A DNA stretch of 64,000 nucleotides from Propionispira raffinosivorans DSM 20765 (lineage in GTDB: Bacteria; Bacillota; Negativicutes; Selenomonadales; Selenomonadaceae), in NCBI RefSeq assembly GCF_000381065.1, contig NZ_KB905860.1, positions 1 through 64,000 on the forward strand, written 5' to 3'. The stretch's first letter is position 1. Each line of letters starts with the position of its first letter. Of this stretch, positions 56,989 through 64,000 are shown one piece after another. The notes beneath the pieces were generated by a model that saw nothing but the letters and a program-made list of their open reading frames with translations, ran no database searches and had not been told where the DNA came from. The position numbers were made by a program, and so were the translations under genes.

Positions 56989-58656
56989 TTAAAAAAGTCC
57001 AGTTATTTTCCCATCATTTGTAATATCCATTTTTTCAGCAGCTGGATGTTTGGGTAATCCAGGCATCGTCAGTATATTCCCTGTTAATGCTACGATAAAT
57101 CCGGCACCAGCAGAAATTTTAATTTCCCGGACTGTAATTGTAAATCCGGATGGTCGGCCTAGTTTTGTTGCATCATCGCTCAAGGAATATTGCGTTTTCG
57201 CCATACAAATCGGCATTTTATCAAGGCCGAGATCCACAAGCTCTTTGATGCTTTTGCGAGCTGACGCCGTGAATTCGACACCATCTGCACCATAAATTTC
57301 CCGGGCAATAGCATTGATTTTATTTTCAATAGTTGCTTCTGTTTCATAAATAAATTTAAAAGCCTTTGGTTTATCGACTGCTGCTAATACTTTCTCAGCA
57401 AGTGCAATCCCACCGGCACCACCTTTTGCCCAAACTTCAGAAAGAGCTACTTGTGCGCCCATGGCCCTGCACTGTTCTTCTACAAAAGTAAGTTCTGCTT
57501 CAGTATCTGTAGGGAATGCATTGATGGCAACTACCACCGGCAAGCCAAATTTATGTATATTTTCAATATGTTTTGTAAGATTACTTAAGCCCGCATTAAG
57601 GGCTTGCATGTCCACCTGTGTCAATTGATCTTTAGACATTCCACCATGCATTTTAAGAGCGCGAACCGTAGCAACAATTACAACAGCATCCGGGCTGATT
57701 CCGGCAAAGCGGCATTTGATATCAAGAAATTTTTCAGCTCCCAAATCAGCACCAAATCCAGCTTCCGTAACGACGACATCAGCAAGTTTTAATGCAAATT
57801 TCGTCGCCATAACACTATTGCAGCCATGCGCAATATTGGCGAATGGACCACCATGGATAAACGCTGGTGTGCCTTCGAGTGTCTGCACTAAATTAGGTTT
57901 GATTGCATCTTTAAATAACAGGGTCAGTGCTCCAGTTACATTGAGCTGTGCTGCACGTATTGGTTCTCCCTGCCGAGTGTAAGCAACGATGATTTTCCCC
58001 AAACGATCTTTCATATCATCAAGATCTTGAGCGAGACAGAGAATTGCCATCATTTCAGAGGCCACCGTTATATCAAAACCTGTTTCTCGCGGTACCCCAT
58101 GAGGTTTTCCTCCCATACCGCAAACAATATTGCGCAAAGCACGATCGTTAAGATCAACCACACGGCGCCAAGTAATGCGACGAACATCAAGATCTAATTC
58201 GTTTCCTTGCTGTAGGTGATTATCAATCACAGCTGCTAATAAATTATGCGCCGTCGTAATTGCATGAAAATCACCCGTAAAGTGTAGGTTGATATCCTCC
58301 ATTGGCACAACTTGTGCATAACCACCGCCTGCCGCACCGCCTTTTAGACCAAAACAAGGTCCTAAAGATGGTTCACGCAGCGCAATCGCTGTTTTTTTGC
58401 CTAATTTATGTAAAGCATCGCCCAAACCTACACTCGTAGTTGTTTTACCTTCACCGGCCGGTGTAGGGTTAATGGCTGTAACAAGAATCAATTTCCCATC
58501 CGGACGATGTTTGATAGAGTCCCAGGCTGCCAGTGCTATCTTCGCCTTATATTTACCATATAATTCAAGCTCATCCTCTGAAATACCTAGCTTTTCTGCA
58601 ATCGCTGTAATTGGCTGAAGTAGCGCTGCTTGTGCAATTTCTACATCACTTTTCAT
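56989..58656 (-). CDS. fhs: Formate-tetrahydrofolate ligase
   Basis: Fhs makes 10-formyl-THF from formate, THF and ATP. The 555-residue protein has the ATP loop [57 protein letters not shown] and [19 protein letters not shown], all family constants. ATG 58656 with GGGAGG upstream is the start (a TTG one codon earlier is open). It is followed by the MTHFR-like gene and preceded by folD. Confidence 0.96.
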   Translation of the reverse strand: MKSDVEIAQAALLQPITAIAEKLGISEDELELYGKYKAKIALAAWDSIKHRPDGKLILVTAINPTPAGEGKTTTSVGLGDALHKLGKKTAIALREPSLGPCFGLKGGAAGGGYAQVVPMEDINLHFTGDFHAITTAHNLLAAVIDNHLQQGNELDLDVRRITWRRVVDLNDRALRNIVCGMGGKPHGVPRETGFDITVASEMMAILCLAQDLDDMKDRLGKIIVAYTRQGEPIRAAQLNVTGALTLLFKDAIKPNLVQTLEGTPAFIHGGPFANIAHGCNSVMATKFALKLADVVVTEAGFGADLGAEKFLDIKCRFAGISPDAVVIVATVRALKMHGGMSKDQLTQVDMQALNAGLSNLTKHIENIHKFGLPVVVAINAFPTDTEAELTFVEEQCRAMGAQVALSEVWAKGGAGGIALAEKVLAAVDKPKAFKFIYETEATIENKINAIAREIYGADGVEFTASARKSIKELVDLGLDKMPICMAKTQYSLSDDATKLGRPSGFTITVREIKISAGAGFIVALTGNILTMPGLPKHPAAEKMDITNDGKITGLF

Positions 58657-58743
58657 CAATCTGCCTCCCTGACAATAAAAAAATTTTCAAGTGCTTTAGT
58701 ATTGTTTTAAATTATTATAATATAATTATTATTTATTTAAAAT

Positions 58744-59613
58744 TTATATTGTTTTACTCAACTGCAGGCGCGCTGCTTTCACGGTATTATGCATAAGCAT
58801 AGCAATCGTCAAAAGTCCAACCCCGCCGGGCACCGGTGTAATCGCACCAGCAACAGATTCTACTGCCTCAAAATCAACATCACCAACAAGCTTTTTCGGA
58901 GCAATACGATTGATTCCAACATCAATTACAACAGCTCCAGGTTTAACCATATCAGCGGTAACAAAATGTGGTCTTCCCACAGCAGCCACTAAGATATCAG
59001 CTTGTTTCGTAATCGCTGCCAAATTTTTCGTTCGTGAATGACAAACCGTCACCGTTGCATCCCGTGCAAGTAATAAATGAAACATTGGCTTGCCCACAAT
59101 ATTACTGCGACCAATAATGACGGCATTTTTACCAGCAATTTCAATTCCAGCTAGTTCCAACATTTTGATGCATCCCATAGGCGTACATGGCACAAGATGT
59201 TCCTGACCGGTCGCCAGTTTCCCCACGTTGATCGGGTGGAACCCATCCACATCTTTATCCGGATCGATAAAATCCAAAATTTCCGCCTCATCGGTATGAA
59301 TATGTGGTGGCAATGGCAGCTGAACCAAAATTCCATGAATTTTACAGTTGTGATTAAGTTCATCAATTTGAGCTAATAACATTGCTTTTGTTGAATCGAT
59401 CGGCATTTCAATGACTTCGGAATAAATACCCAATTCTTCGCACGAACGATGCTTATTAGCAACATAGACCTTTGATGCCGGATTTTCACCAACGATAATA
59501 ACAGCAAGCCCTGGTGTAACTTTAAATTCTTGTTGCAGCGATTCAACCTGCTTTTTAGCTTCCGCTTTTATTGCAGCAGCAAATATTTTTCCTTCTAATA
59601 ATTTTGCAGTCAT
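58744..59613 (-). CDS. folD: Methylenetetrahydrofolate dehydrogenase/cyclohydrolase
   Basis: FolD interconverts 10-formyl-THF and 5,10-methylene-THF with NADP(H). The 289-residue protein shows [18 protein letters not shown] with the catalytic Lys, [38 protein letters not shown] and [16 protein letters not shown]. It lies upstream of fhs, giving with it the route from formate to methylene-THF. Confidence 0.96.
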   Translation of the reverse strand: MTAKLLEGKIFAAAIKAEAKKQVESLQQEFKVTPGLAVIIVGENPASKVYVANKHRSCEELGIYSEVIEMPIDSTKAMLLAQIDELNHNCKIHGILVQLPLPPHIHTDEAEILDFIDPDKDVDGFHPINVGKLATGQEHLVPCTPMGCIKMLELAGIEIAGKNAVIIGRSNIVGKPMFHLLLARDATVTVCHSRTKNLAAITKQADILVAAVGRPHFVTADMVKPGAVVIDVGINRIAPKKLVGDVDFEAVESVAGAITPVPGGVGLLTIAMLMHNTVKAARLQLSKTI

Positions 59614-59642
59614 ATTTTACCCCCAACCGATCAATCAAATAG

Positions 59643-60497
59643 TCACCATATTATACTAACTAATGTAAATAAAAAAATTGAAATTGCTACGATACCATTT
59701 CGCATAAAATAAACTTGCGTCACCTGACTCAAATCATCAACGCCTACAATCGAATGCTGATAACATAAAGTCAATAATGCAATGAAAACACCACCGTAAT
59801 AAATCAGTGCTAAATGCATAAGAATTCCAACCATAGTAAAACATAATATACTCAAAAAGTGCATACCTTTAGCAATACGCAAGGCACCAACAAGACCAAA
59901 CCGCGTTGCCATCGAATGCAGTCCATGGTCTTCATCAAATTTTTTATCTTGACAACCATAAATGACGTCAAATCCGGCAATCCAAAGTCCCACCGCTAAA
60001 CTCAATAAAACAATTGGTAAATCAAGCGAACCGCGAATTGCTATCCAGCCGCCCGCCGGTGCCATCGCTAGAGCAATACCTAAAACAAGATGACAGCAGC
60101 AAGTAAATCGTTTCGTATACGGATAAATAACAAAGGGAAAAATTGCCAGAGGTGCCAGTTTCACACAAATCGGATGAAGCTGTAATGTCGCCGTAATAAA
60201 AACACCCAAGCTGACCACGATCAGTAAAATACTTTCCCATGGCTTCACTTCACCAGTCACCATCGGGCGTTTCGTAAAGCGAGGATGCAATTTATCATAC
60301 TTTAAATCTATAATATTATCGAGTGCCAGAGCGGCACTCCGCGCACCTACCATTGCCACTGTAATCCAAAGGAATGTGGACAGGTCCGGTACACCATCGG
60401 CAGCTAAAAAAGCTCCCATATAAGCAAAAGGCAAAGCAAACACAGAATGATGCAATGCTATATTATTTACATGTGCTGATAATTTACTCAAAACCAA
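59643..60497 (-). CDS. UbiA-type prenyltransferase (menaquinone pathway)
   Basis: The 284-residue membrane protein has about eight helices and the two Asp motifs of UbiA enzymes: ALALDNIIDLKYDKLHPRFT (NxxxD variant DNxxD) and DVIYGCQDKKFDEDHGLHSM (DxxxD). It attaches a polyprenyl chain to an aromatic acid. Because its start overlaps the UbiD-like gene and a polyprenyl synthase lies nearby, it probably acts in quinone synthesis, such as MqnP of the futalosine route; ubiquinone synthesis is unlikely in such an anaerobe. Confidence 0.85.
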   Translation of the reverse strand: MVLSKLSAHVNNIALHHSVFALPFAYMGAFLAADGVPDLSTFLWITVAMVGARSAALALDNIIDLKYDKLHPRFTKRPMVTGEVKPWESILLIVVSLGVFITATLQLHPICVKLAPLAIFPFVIYPYTKRFTCCCHLVLGIALAMAPAGGWIAIRGSLDLPIVLLSLAVGLWIAGFDVIYGCQDKKFDEDHGLHSMATRFGLVGALRIAKGMHFLSILCFTMVGILMHLALIYYGGVFIALLTLCYQHSIVGVDDLSQVTQVYFMRNGIVAISIFLFTLVSIIW

Positions 60498-61944
60498 GAT
60501 CCTTCCATTTCTGATCTACTGCGGCCTTGATATCATCACTCATCACGATTTCATCTGGCCATTCACGTGTATGACCTTCTTCCGGCCAGGACTTCGTCGC
60601 ATCAATTCCGACTTTTGTTCCCCATTTTGGCATCGGTGAAGAATGGTCAAGTACATCAAGCGGTCCATCAACCATCACGATGTCTTGTTTTGCATCAATA
60701 TTATTGAAGACGCGCCACCAAACTTCCTGCTCATCTTGCACATTAACATGAGAATCTACAATGATAATCATCTTCGTAAACATCATCTGCCCCATACCCC
60801 AGACCGCATGCATTACTTTTTTAGCCTGCTGCGGATATGTTTTTTTGATTGAAATCATTGCACAATTATGAAATACGCCCGCCAGCGGTAAATTAATATC
60901 GACAATTTCCGGCATCATCACTTGGAGAAGTGGTAAGAAAATGCGTTCCGTTGCCTTAGCTATATAGCAATCTTCCATCGGAGGTTTCCCCACAATAGTT
61001 GCTGGATAAATTGGGTTTTTACGATGCGTAATACATGTAATATGAAAAACCGGATACTCATCCGCCAGCGAATAATAACCCGTATGGTCGCCAAACGGAC
61101 CCTCGCGGCGCAGTTCATCCATTTTCACGTATCCTTCCAGCACGATTTCACTATGTGCTGGCACTTCAACATCGACGGTTTCACATTTGATCATTTCTAC
61201 TGATTTTTTACGCAGCATACCAGCAAAAACCATCTCATCGATATCCCGCGGCAATGGTGCCGTCGCAGCATACGTCAAAACAGGATCTGTACCAATGGCT
61301 ACAGCAACTTCAATCCGGTCTTTCCCCATTTCTTTATAGGCGCGAAAATTTTCAGCACCATTTTTATGAATATGCCAATGCATACCCGTTGTTTTCTCAT
61401 CAAATTTCTGCAAACGATACATACCAACATTGCGTTTGCCCGTTTTAGGATTTTTCGTAAAAACAAGCGGCAGTGTAATAAAGGCGCCACCATCTTGCGG
61501 CCAGCATTTCAGAATTGGAAATTTATCCAAAGATGGCTGATCTTTGATAATAACATCTTTGCACGGTCCATTTTTTACATATTTAGGAAAATTAATTGCC
61601 CGTTTCGCGGTTGGAATAATCGAAATTAAATCGAGTTTATGCTCCAAAGAAACATACGGCAGTTTTAAAATTTCTCTAAGTTCATCCGCAATATCATCTA
61701 TTTTTTCCACACCAAAAGCAATAGCCATTCGTTCCATGCTGCCAAATGCATTCATTAAAACAGGAACATCATATCCTTTGACATTTTCAAAAAGCAACGC
61801 AACATTTTTAGCGCCCTTCATCTTAGAGACCCGATCTGTGATTTCGGTAATTTCTAATTCACAATCGACTGGTGTCGTAATCCGTTTTAAAAGCCCTCGC
61901 TTATCGAGTGCATCGATAAATTCCCTTAAATCTTTAAAAGCCAA
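60484..61944 (-). CDS. UbiD-family decarboxylase
   Basis: The 486-residue protein matches UbiD: AFKDLREFIDALDKRGLLKR, GMYRLQKFDEKTTGMHWHIH, EGPFGDHTGYYSLADEYPVF with the catalytic Glu and Asp surroundings, and the C-terminal DVLDHSSPMPKWGTKVGIDA. UbiD enzymes need prenylated FMN made by UbiX, which is not in the window. With the overlapping UbiA gene it probably decarboxylates the prenylated intermediate in menaquinone synthesis (MqnL-like). Confidence 0.88.
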   Translation of the reverse strand: MAFKDLREFIDALDKRGLLKRITTPVDCELEITEITDRVSKMKGAKNVALLFENVKGYDVPVLMNAFGSMERMAIAFGVEKIDDIADELREILKLPYVSLEHKLDLISIIPTAKRAINFPKYVKNGPCKDVIIKDQPSLDKFPILKCWPQDGGAFITLPLVFTKNPKTGKRNVGMYRLQKFDEKTTGMHWHIHKNGAENFRAYKEMGKDRIEVAVAIGTDPVLTYAATAPLPRDIDEMVFAGMLRKKSVEMIKCETVDVEVPAHSEIVLEGYVKMDELRREGPFGDHTGYYSLADEYPVFHITCITHRKNPIYPATIVGKPPMEDCYIAKATERIFLPLLQVMMPEIVDINLPLAGVFHNCAMISIKKTYPQQAKKVMHAVWGMGQMMFTKMIIIVDSHVNVQDEQEVWWRVFNNIDAKQDIVMVDGPLDVLDHSSPMPKWGTKVGIDATKSWPEEGHTREWPDEIVMSDDIKAAVDQKWKDLGFE

Positions 61945-61963
61945 AATTATATACTCCCCTCAA

Positions 61964-62725
61964 CTATTTTCGCAAAACAAAGCGAACAATAAATACACTG
62001 ATTTCATATAGTAAAATCATCGGAACTGCTATCATTGACTGCGAAAATACATCTGGTGTCGGTGAAATAACAGCTCCGATAACAAATGTTAAAAAAATAA
62101 CAATTTTACGCTTTTTGCGCAAAAAAGCCGATGTAACAAACCCCATTTTAGCCAAAATCACAATAATGAGCGGCAATTCAAAAATAAATCCAAACGGCAG
62201 CACAAAGGCAATCACAAAATCGAGGTATTTACCAATGGATAGCAATGGCTGTAAATCTGCATTGCCAAATCCCAAGAAAAATTTAATTCCCGCCGGCAGC
62301 ACAAAAAAGAAAGCAAAAGCCAGCCCCATAAAAAATAACCCGGCAGAAATTGGTACAACCAGCCCAATCAAAAATCTTTCTTTTCCCGTCAACGCGGGCA
62401 GAAAAAATCGCCATACATGATACAAAATCACGGGCATTGCCAATAAAAAGCCCGCGAAGAAGGATACTTTCATATAGGTAAAGAAAGCTTCCGCCGGCTG
62501 CATATAATATAATTTACCAGCGGGAATCGTTAAATAATGCATGATATCTTCAATAAAGAAATAGCAAATCCCGCTGCCAATAGCAATTGCAATTATTGAA
62601 TAAATCAGCCTGCTTCTAAGTTCATCAAGATGGCGCAGCAATGTCATATTCCCTTTCGCTGCCTCTTCAATTTCTGCAGGTGTTTTTTCACCTACATATT
62701 CTTCGTAGCTCCGTTCATCTGCCAT
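61964..62725 (-). CDS. tatC: Sec-independent protein translocase TatC
   Basis: TatC is the receptor for twin-arginine signal peptides. The 253-residue protein has six membrane helices and the hallmarks MTLLRHLDELRSRLIYSII, SFFAGFLLAMPVILYHVWRF with the P-x8-WRF segment, and FGFIFELPLIIVILAKMG with its conserved Glu. It lies 11 bp after a tatA gene, forming a Tat operon with it. Confidence 0.95.
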   Translation of the reverse strand: MADERSYEEYVGEKTPAEIEEAAKGNMTLLRHLDELRSRLIYSIIAIAIGSGICYFFIEDIMHYLTIPAGKLYYMQPAEAFFTYMKVSFFAGFLLAMPVILYHVWRFFLPALTGKERFLIGLVVPISAGLFFMGLAFAFFFVLPAGIKFFLGFGNADLQPLLSIGKYLDFVIAFVLPFGFIFELPLIIVILAKMGFVTSAFLRKKRKIVIFLTFVIGAVISPTPDVFSQSMIAVPMILLYEISVFIVRFVLRK

Positions 62726-62736
62726 TAATCAGACCC

Positions 62737-62952
62737 TCACTTTGCATCTTTTTTTTGAGGTTCTTCATTTTTTTCGACTGCTTTAACAACAGACTCCTCT
62801 TTCTTTTCTTCAGGAGGTTCATTCGATGCATTTTTAAATTCGTTTAAACTTTTTCCCACAGCACGTCCTATTTCCGGTAATTTACCTGGACCAAACACTA
62901 CCAAACCAATCACCAAAATCAAGCCTAATTCCGGTACACCTATTCCAAACAT
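62737..62952 (-). CDS. tatA: Twin-arginine translocase subunit TatA (first)
   Basis: The 71-residue protein has the single TatA helix [20 protein letters not shown], the [20 protein letters not shown] hinge and amphipathic helix, and an acidic/basic tail. No TatB is seen; TatA-only systems are common in Firmicutes. It is co-transcribed with tatC. Confidence 0.93.
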   Translation of the reverse strand: MFGIGVPELGLILVIGLVVFGPGKLPEIGRAVGKSLNEFKNASNEPPEEKKEESVVKAVEKNEEPQKKDAK

Positions 62953-63011
62953 AATGTCATTCCTCCAACTTTTATTTCACTTTTATAAACGAATCTATAA
63001 CTCGTACTGTA

Positions 63012-63040
63012 ATTATACAATTACATGAAAAAAAATACAA
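63012..63040 (-). promoter_or_regulatory. Promoter of the tatA-tatC operon
   Basis: On the minus strand TTGTAT (63040-63035) and TATAAT (63017-63012) are exactly 17 bp apart, about 60 bp before tatA. Confidence 0.7.
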
Positions 63041-63066
63041 CGAAAGCAATACATATTGCTTATAAA

Positions 63067-63098
63067 AAAATCGTCCTTGCATAAACAAAGACGATTTT
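63067..63098 (-). terminator. Terminator between the two tatA genes
   Basis: AAAATCGTC and GACGATTTT pair around a 14-base loop, with a T-run on the minus strand. The second tatA is thus transcribed separately from tatA-tatC. Confidence 0.85.
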
Positions 63099-63108
63099 AG
63101 AGCAGAAA

Positions 63109-63360
63109 TTATTTTACTTCTGGTTTTTTATCCGATACAGTTTCAGCTTTCACCGTTGTTTCTTCTGGTTTTGGTTCACTTTTAGTTTCTGCCTTCACAA
63201 CTGGCGTTGAGATACTTTCGGTCAACCCCGCGGTTGCTTTTTTAAATTCATTTAAACTTTTTCCAACTGCTCTGCCGACTTCCGGCAGTTTACCGGGTCC
63301 AAATACGACTAATCCGATAATTAAAATCAAAATTAATTCTGGTACACCAATTCCAAACAT
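63109..63360 (-). CDS. tatA: Twin-arginine translocase subunit TatA (second)
   Basis: The 83-residue paralogue shares the helix [20 protein letters not shown] and [20 protein letters not shown] with the first copy but has a longer tail rich in Lys, Glu, Thr and Pro. It has its own terminator, so the dose of the two TatA proteins can be set separately; a TatB-like role for one is possible. Confidence 0.92.
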   Translation of the reverse strand: MFGIGVPELILILIIGLVVFGPGKLPEVGRAVGKSLNEFKKATAGLTESISTPVVKAETKSEPKPEETTVKAETVSDKKPEVK

Positions 63361-63463
63361 GACTCATTCCTCCATTTAATTTTAATGTACTCTATTTACT
63401 TCATGACGTCAACGCCGATTTATATAGATACAAAAAAAATTCCTTCACAATATCATACTGCAT

Positions 63464-64000
63464 TTAGTACGTACGAATGCGAATTGAATCTGCAGCTAAT
63501 TGATATGCCTCAAAAACCGCAGCTGGAATCGATGATGGCAATACATCATAAGCCTTGGTAATGTATTCATCTACTTTTCCCCGTGCATATTCCACAGCGT
63601 CCGTTGCTTGAACAATATCTAAAGCACGAGATAGCAAGTCGTTACTCATATCGCGTGTTTTTAATATAGCCTGAAGCTCTTCTGAATTTGGACTCACTTC
63701 AAGAGCATGAATAACTGGCAAAGTCACAATCCCCTGCAAAATATCATTGCCCGCTGGTTTGCCGATTTCTTCCTGCGTTGCTGTCAAATCAAGTAAATCA
63801 TCGGTAATTTGAAAAGCCATCCCAATAGCTTCACCATATTGCCGTAGTGCGTCAATTTCTTTTTCCGGCAGTTTCGCGACAATCGCACCTAGTTCGCAGC
63901 TGGCGGCAATAAAATTCGCTGTTTTTTTTGCAATACGCGCATAATACTCAGATTTGTCTTTTGATGCACGAAAAGTTTCTTTATTTTGAATGATTTCGCC
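63464..64000 (-). CDS. Polyprenyl diphosphate synthase, C-terminal part (cut by window)
   Basis: The frame enters from the right edge at GEIIQNKETFRASKDKSEYY and runs 178 codons to 63464. KTANFIAASCELGAIVA, then GMAFQITDDLLDLTATQEEI (the second Asp-rich motif) and GKPAGNDILQGIVTLPVIHA are standard for trans-polyprenyl synthases. It supplies the isoprenoid tail of menaquinone and fits with the UbiA/UbiD pair nearby. The N-terminal half with the first Asp-rich motif is outside. Confidence 0.9.
   Translation of the reverse strand, partial: GEIIQNKETFRASKDKSEYYARIAKKTANFIAASCELGAIVAKLPEKEIDALRQYGEAIGMAFQITDDLLDLTATQEEIGKPAGNDILQGIVTLPVIHALEVSPNSEELQAILKTRDMSNDLLSRALDIVQATDAVEYARGKVDEYITKAYDVLPSSIPAAVFEAYQLAADSIRIRTY

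Overview
The window is AT-rich bacterial DNA from a Firmicute. A glmS ribozyme in front of glmS, paired fhs/folD one-carbon genes, an electron-bifurcating NfnAB pair, a UbiA/UbiD quinone pair with a polyprenyl synthase and a twin-TatA/TatC operon together suggest an anaerobic, menaquinone-making Firmicute, most likely of the Negativicutes. The class is inferred from gene content only; no rRNA or other marker is present.

Layout. 1-1.8 kb: an IS21-type end sits against a broken PTS EIIA gene, followed by small XRE regulators. 2-4.5 kb: a RloC/PrrC-like AAA_13 ATPase with a bactofilin-like partner. 4.5-12 kb: rfbC, an AraC-GyrI regulator, a decayed block of immunity-like genes (DUF4279, DUF6966, DUF3885 and two unknowns) and an MFS exporter. 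12.4-16.5 kb: YqhD aldehyde reductase with a divergent MerR regulator, then an enoate-reductase-like flavoenzyme. 17-21.5 kb: CMD-family protein, Crp/Fnr regulator, beta-lactamase-fold protein, methyltransferase, and a hydrolase plus HigA/HigB-type module lying between 96-bp direct repeats. 21.7-28.6 kb: a complete beta-glucoside PTS operon (LicR-type regulator, EIIA, EIIB, EIIC, two 6-phospho-beta-glucosidases). 29-32.3 kb: two RhiA paralogues around an unknown protein, downstream of a frameshifted AbrB-SARP regulator. 33.4-38.9 kb: glmS with its ribozyme, then an MFS-PHP-ROK operon with a clear operator.

39.06-52.34 kb looks like a decayed element integrated into tRNA-Leu(TAG). It has a tyrosine recombinase with two frameshifts beside the tRNA and a 40-bp near-copy of the tRNA 3' end at the far side. 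Inside are phage terminase remnants, an IS200-type element, an IS66-derived element, a type I toxin locus with a convergent antisense RNA, and a five-gene operon: protein kinase, possible PD-(D/E)XK nuclease with winged helix, unknown barrel-like enzyme and two small proteins. That operon is the best candidate here for an undescribed (possibly defence) system.

52.4-64 kb is core chromosome on the minus strand: DUF523, an exonuclease, NfnAB, MTHFR-like protein, Fhs, FolD, UbiA and UbiD homologues, TatC, two TatA and a polyprenyl diphosphate synthase cut by the window end. Frameshifts and stops are confined to accessory genes; core genes are intact. Several frameshifts lie in homopolymers, so decay, slippage and assembly error should be told apart.
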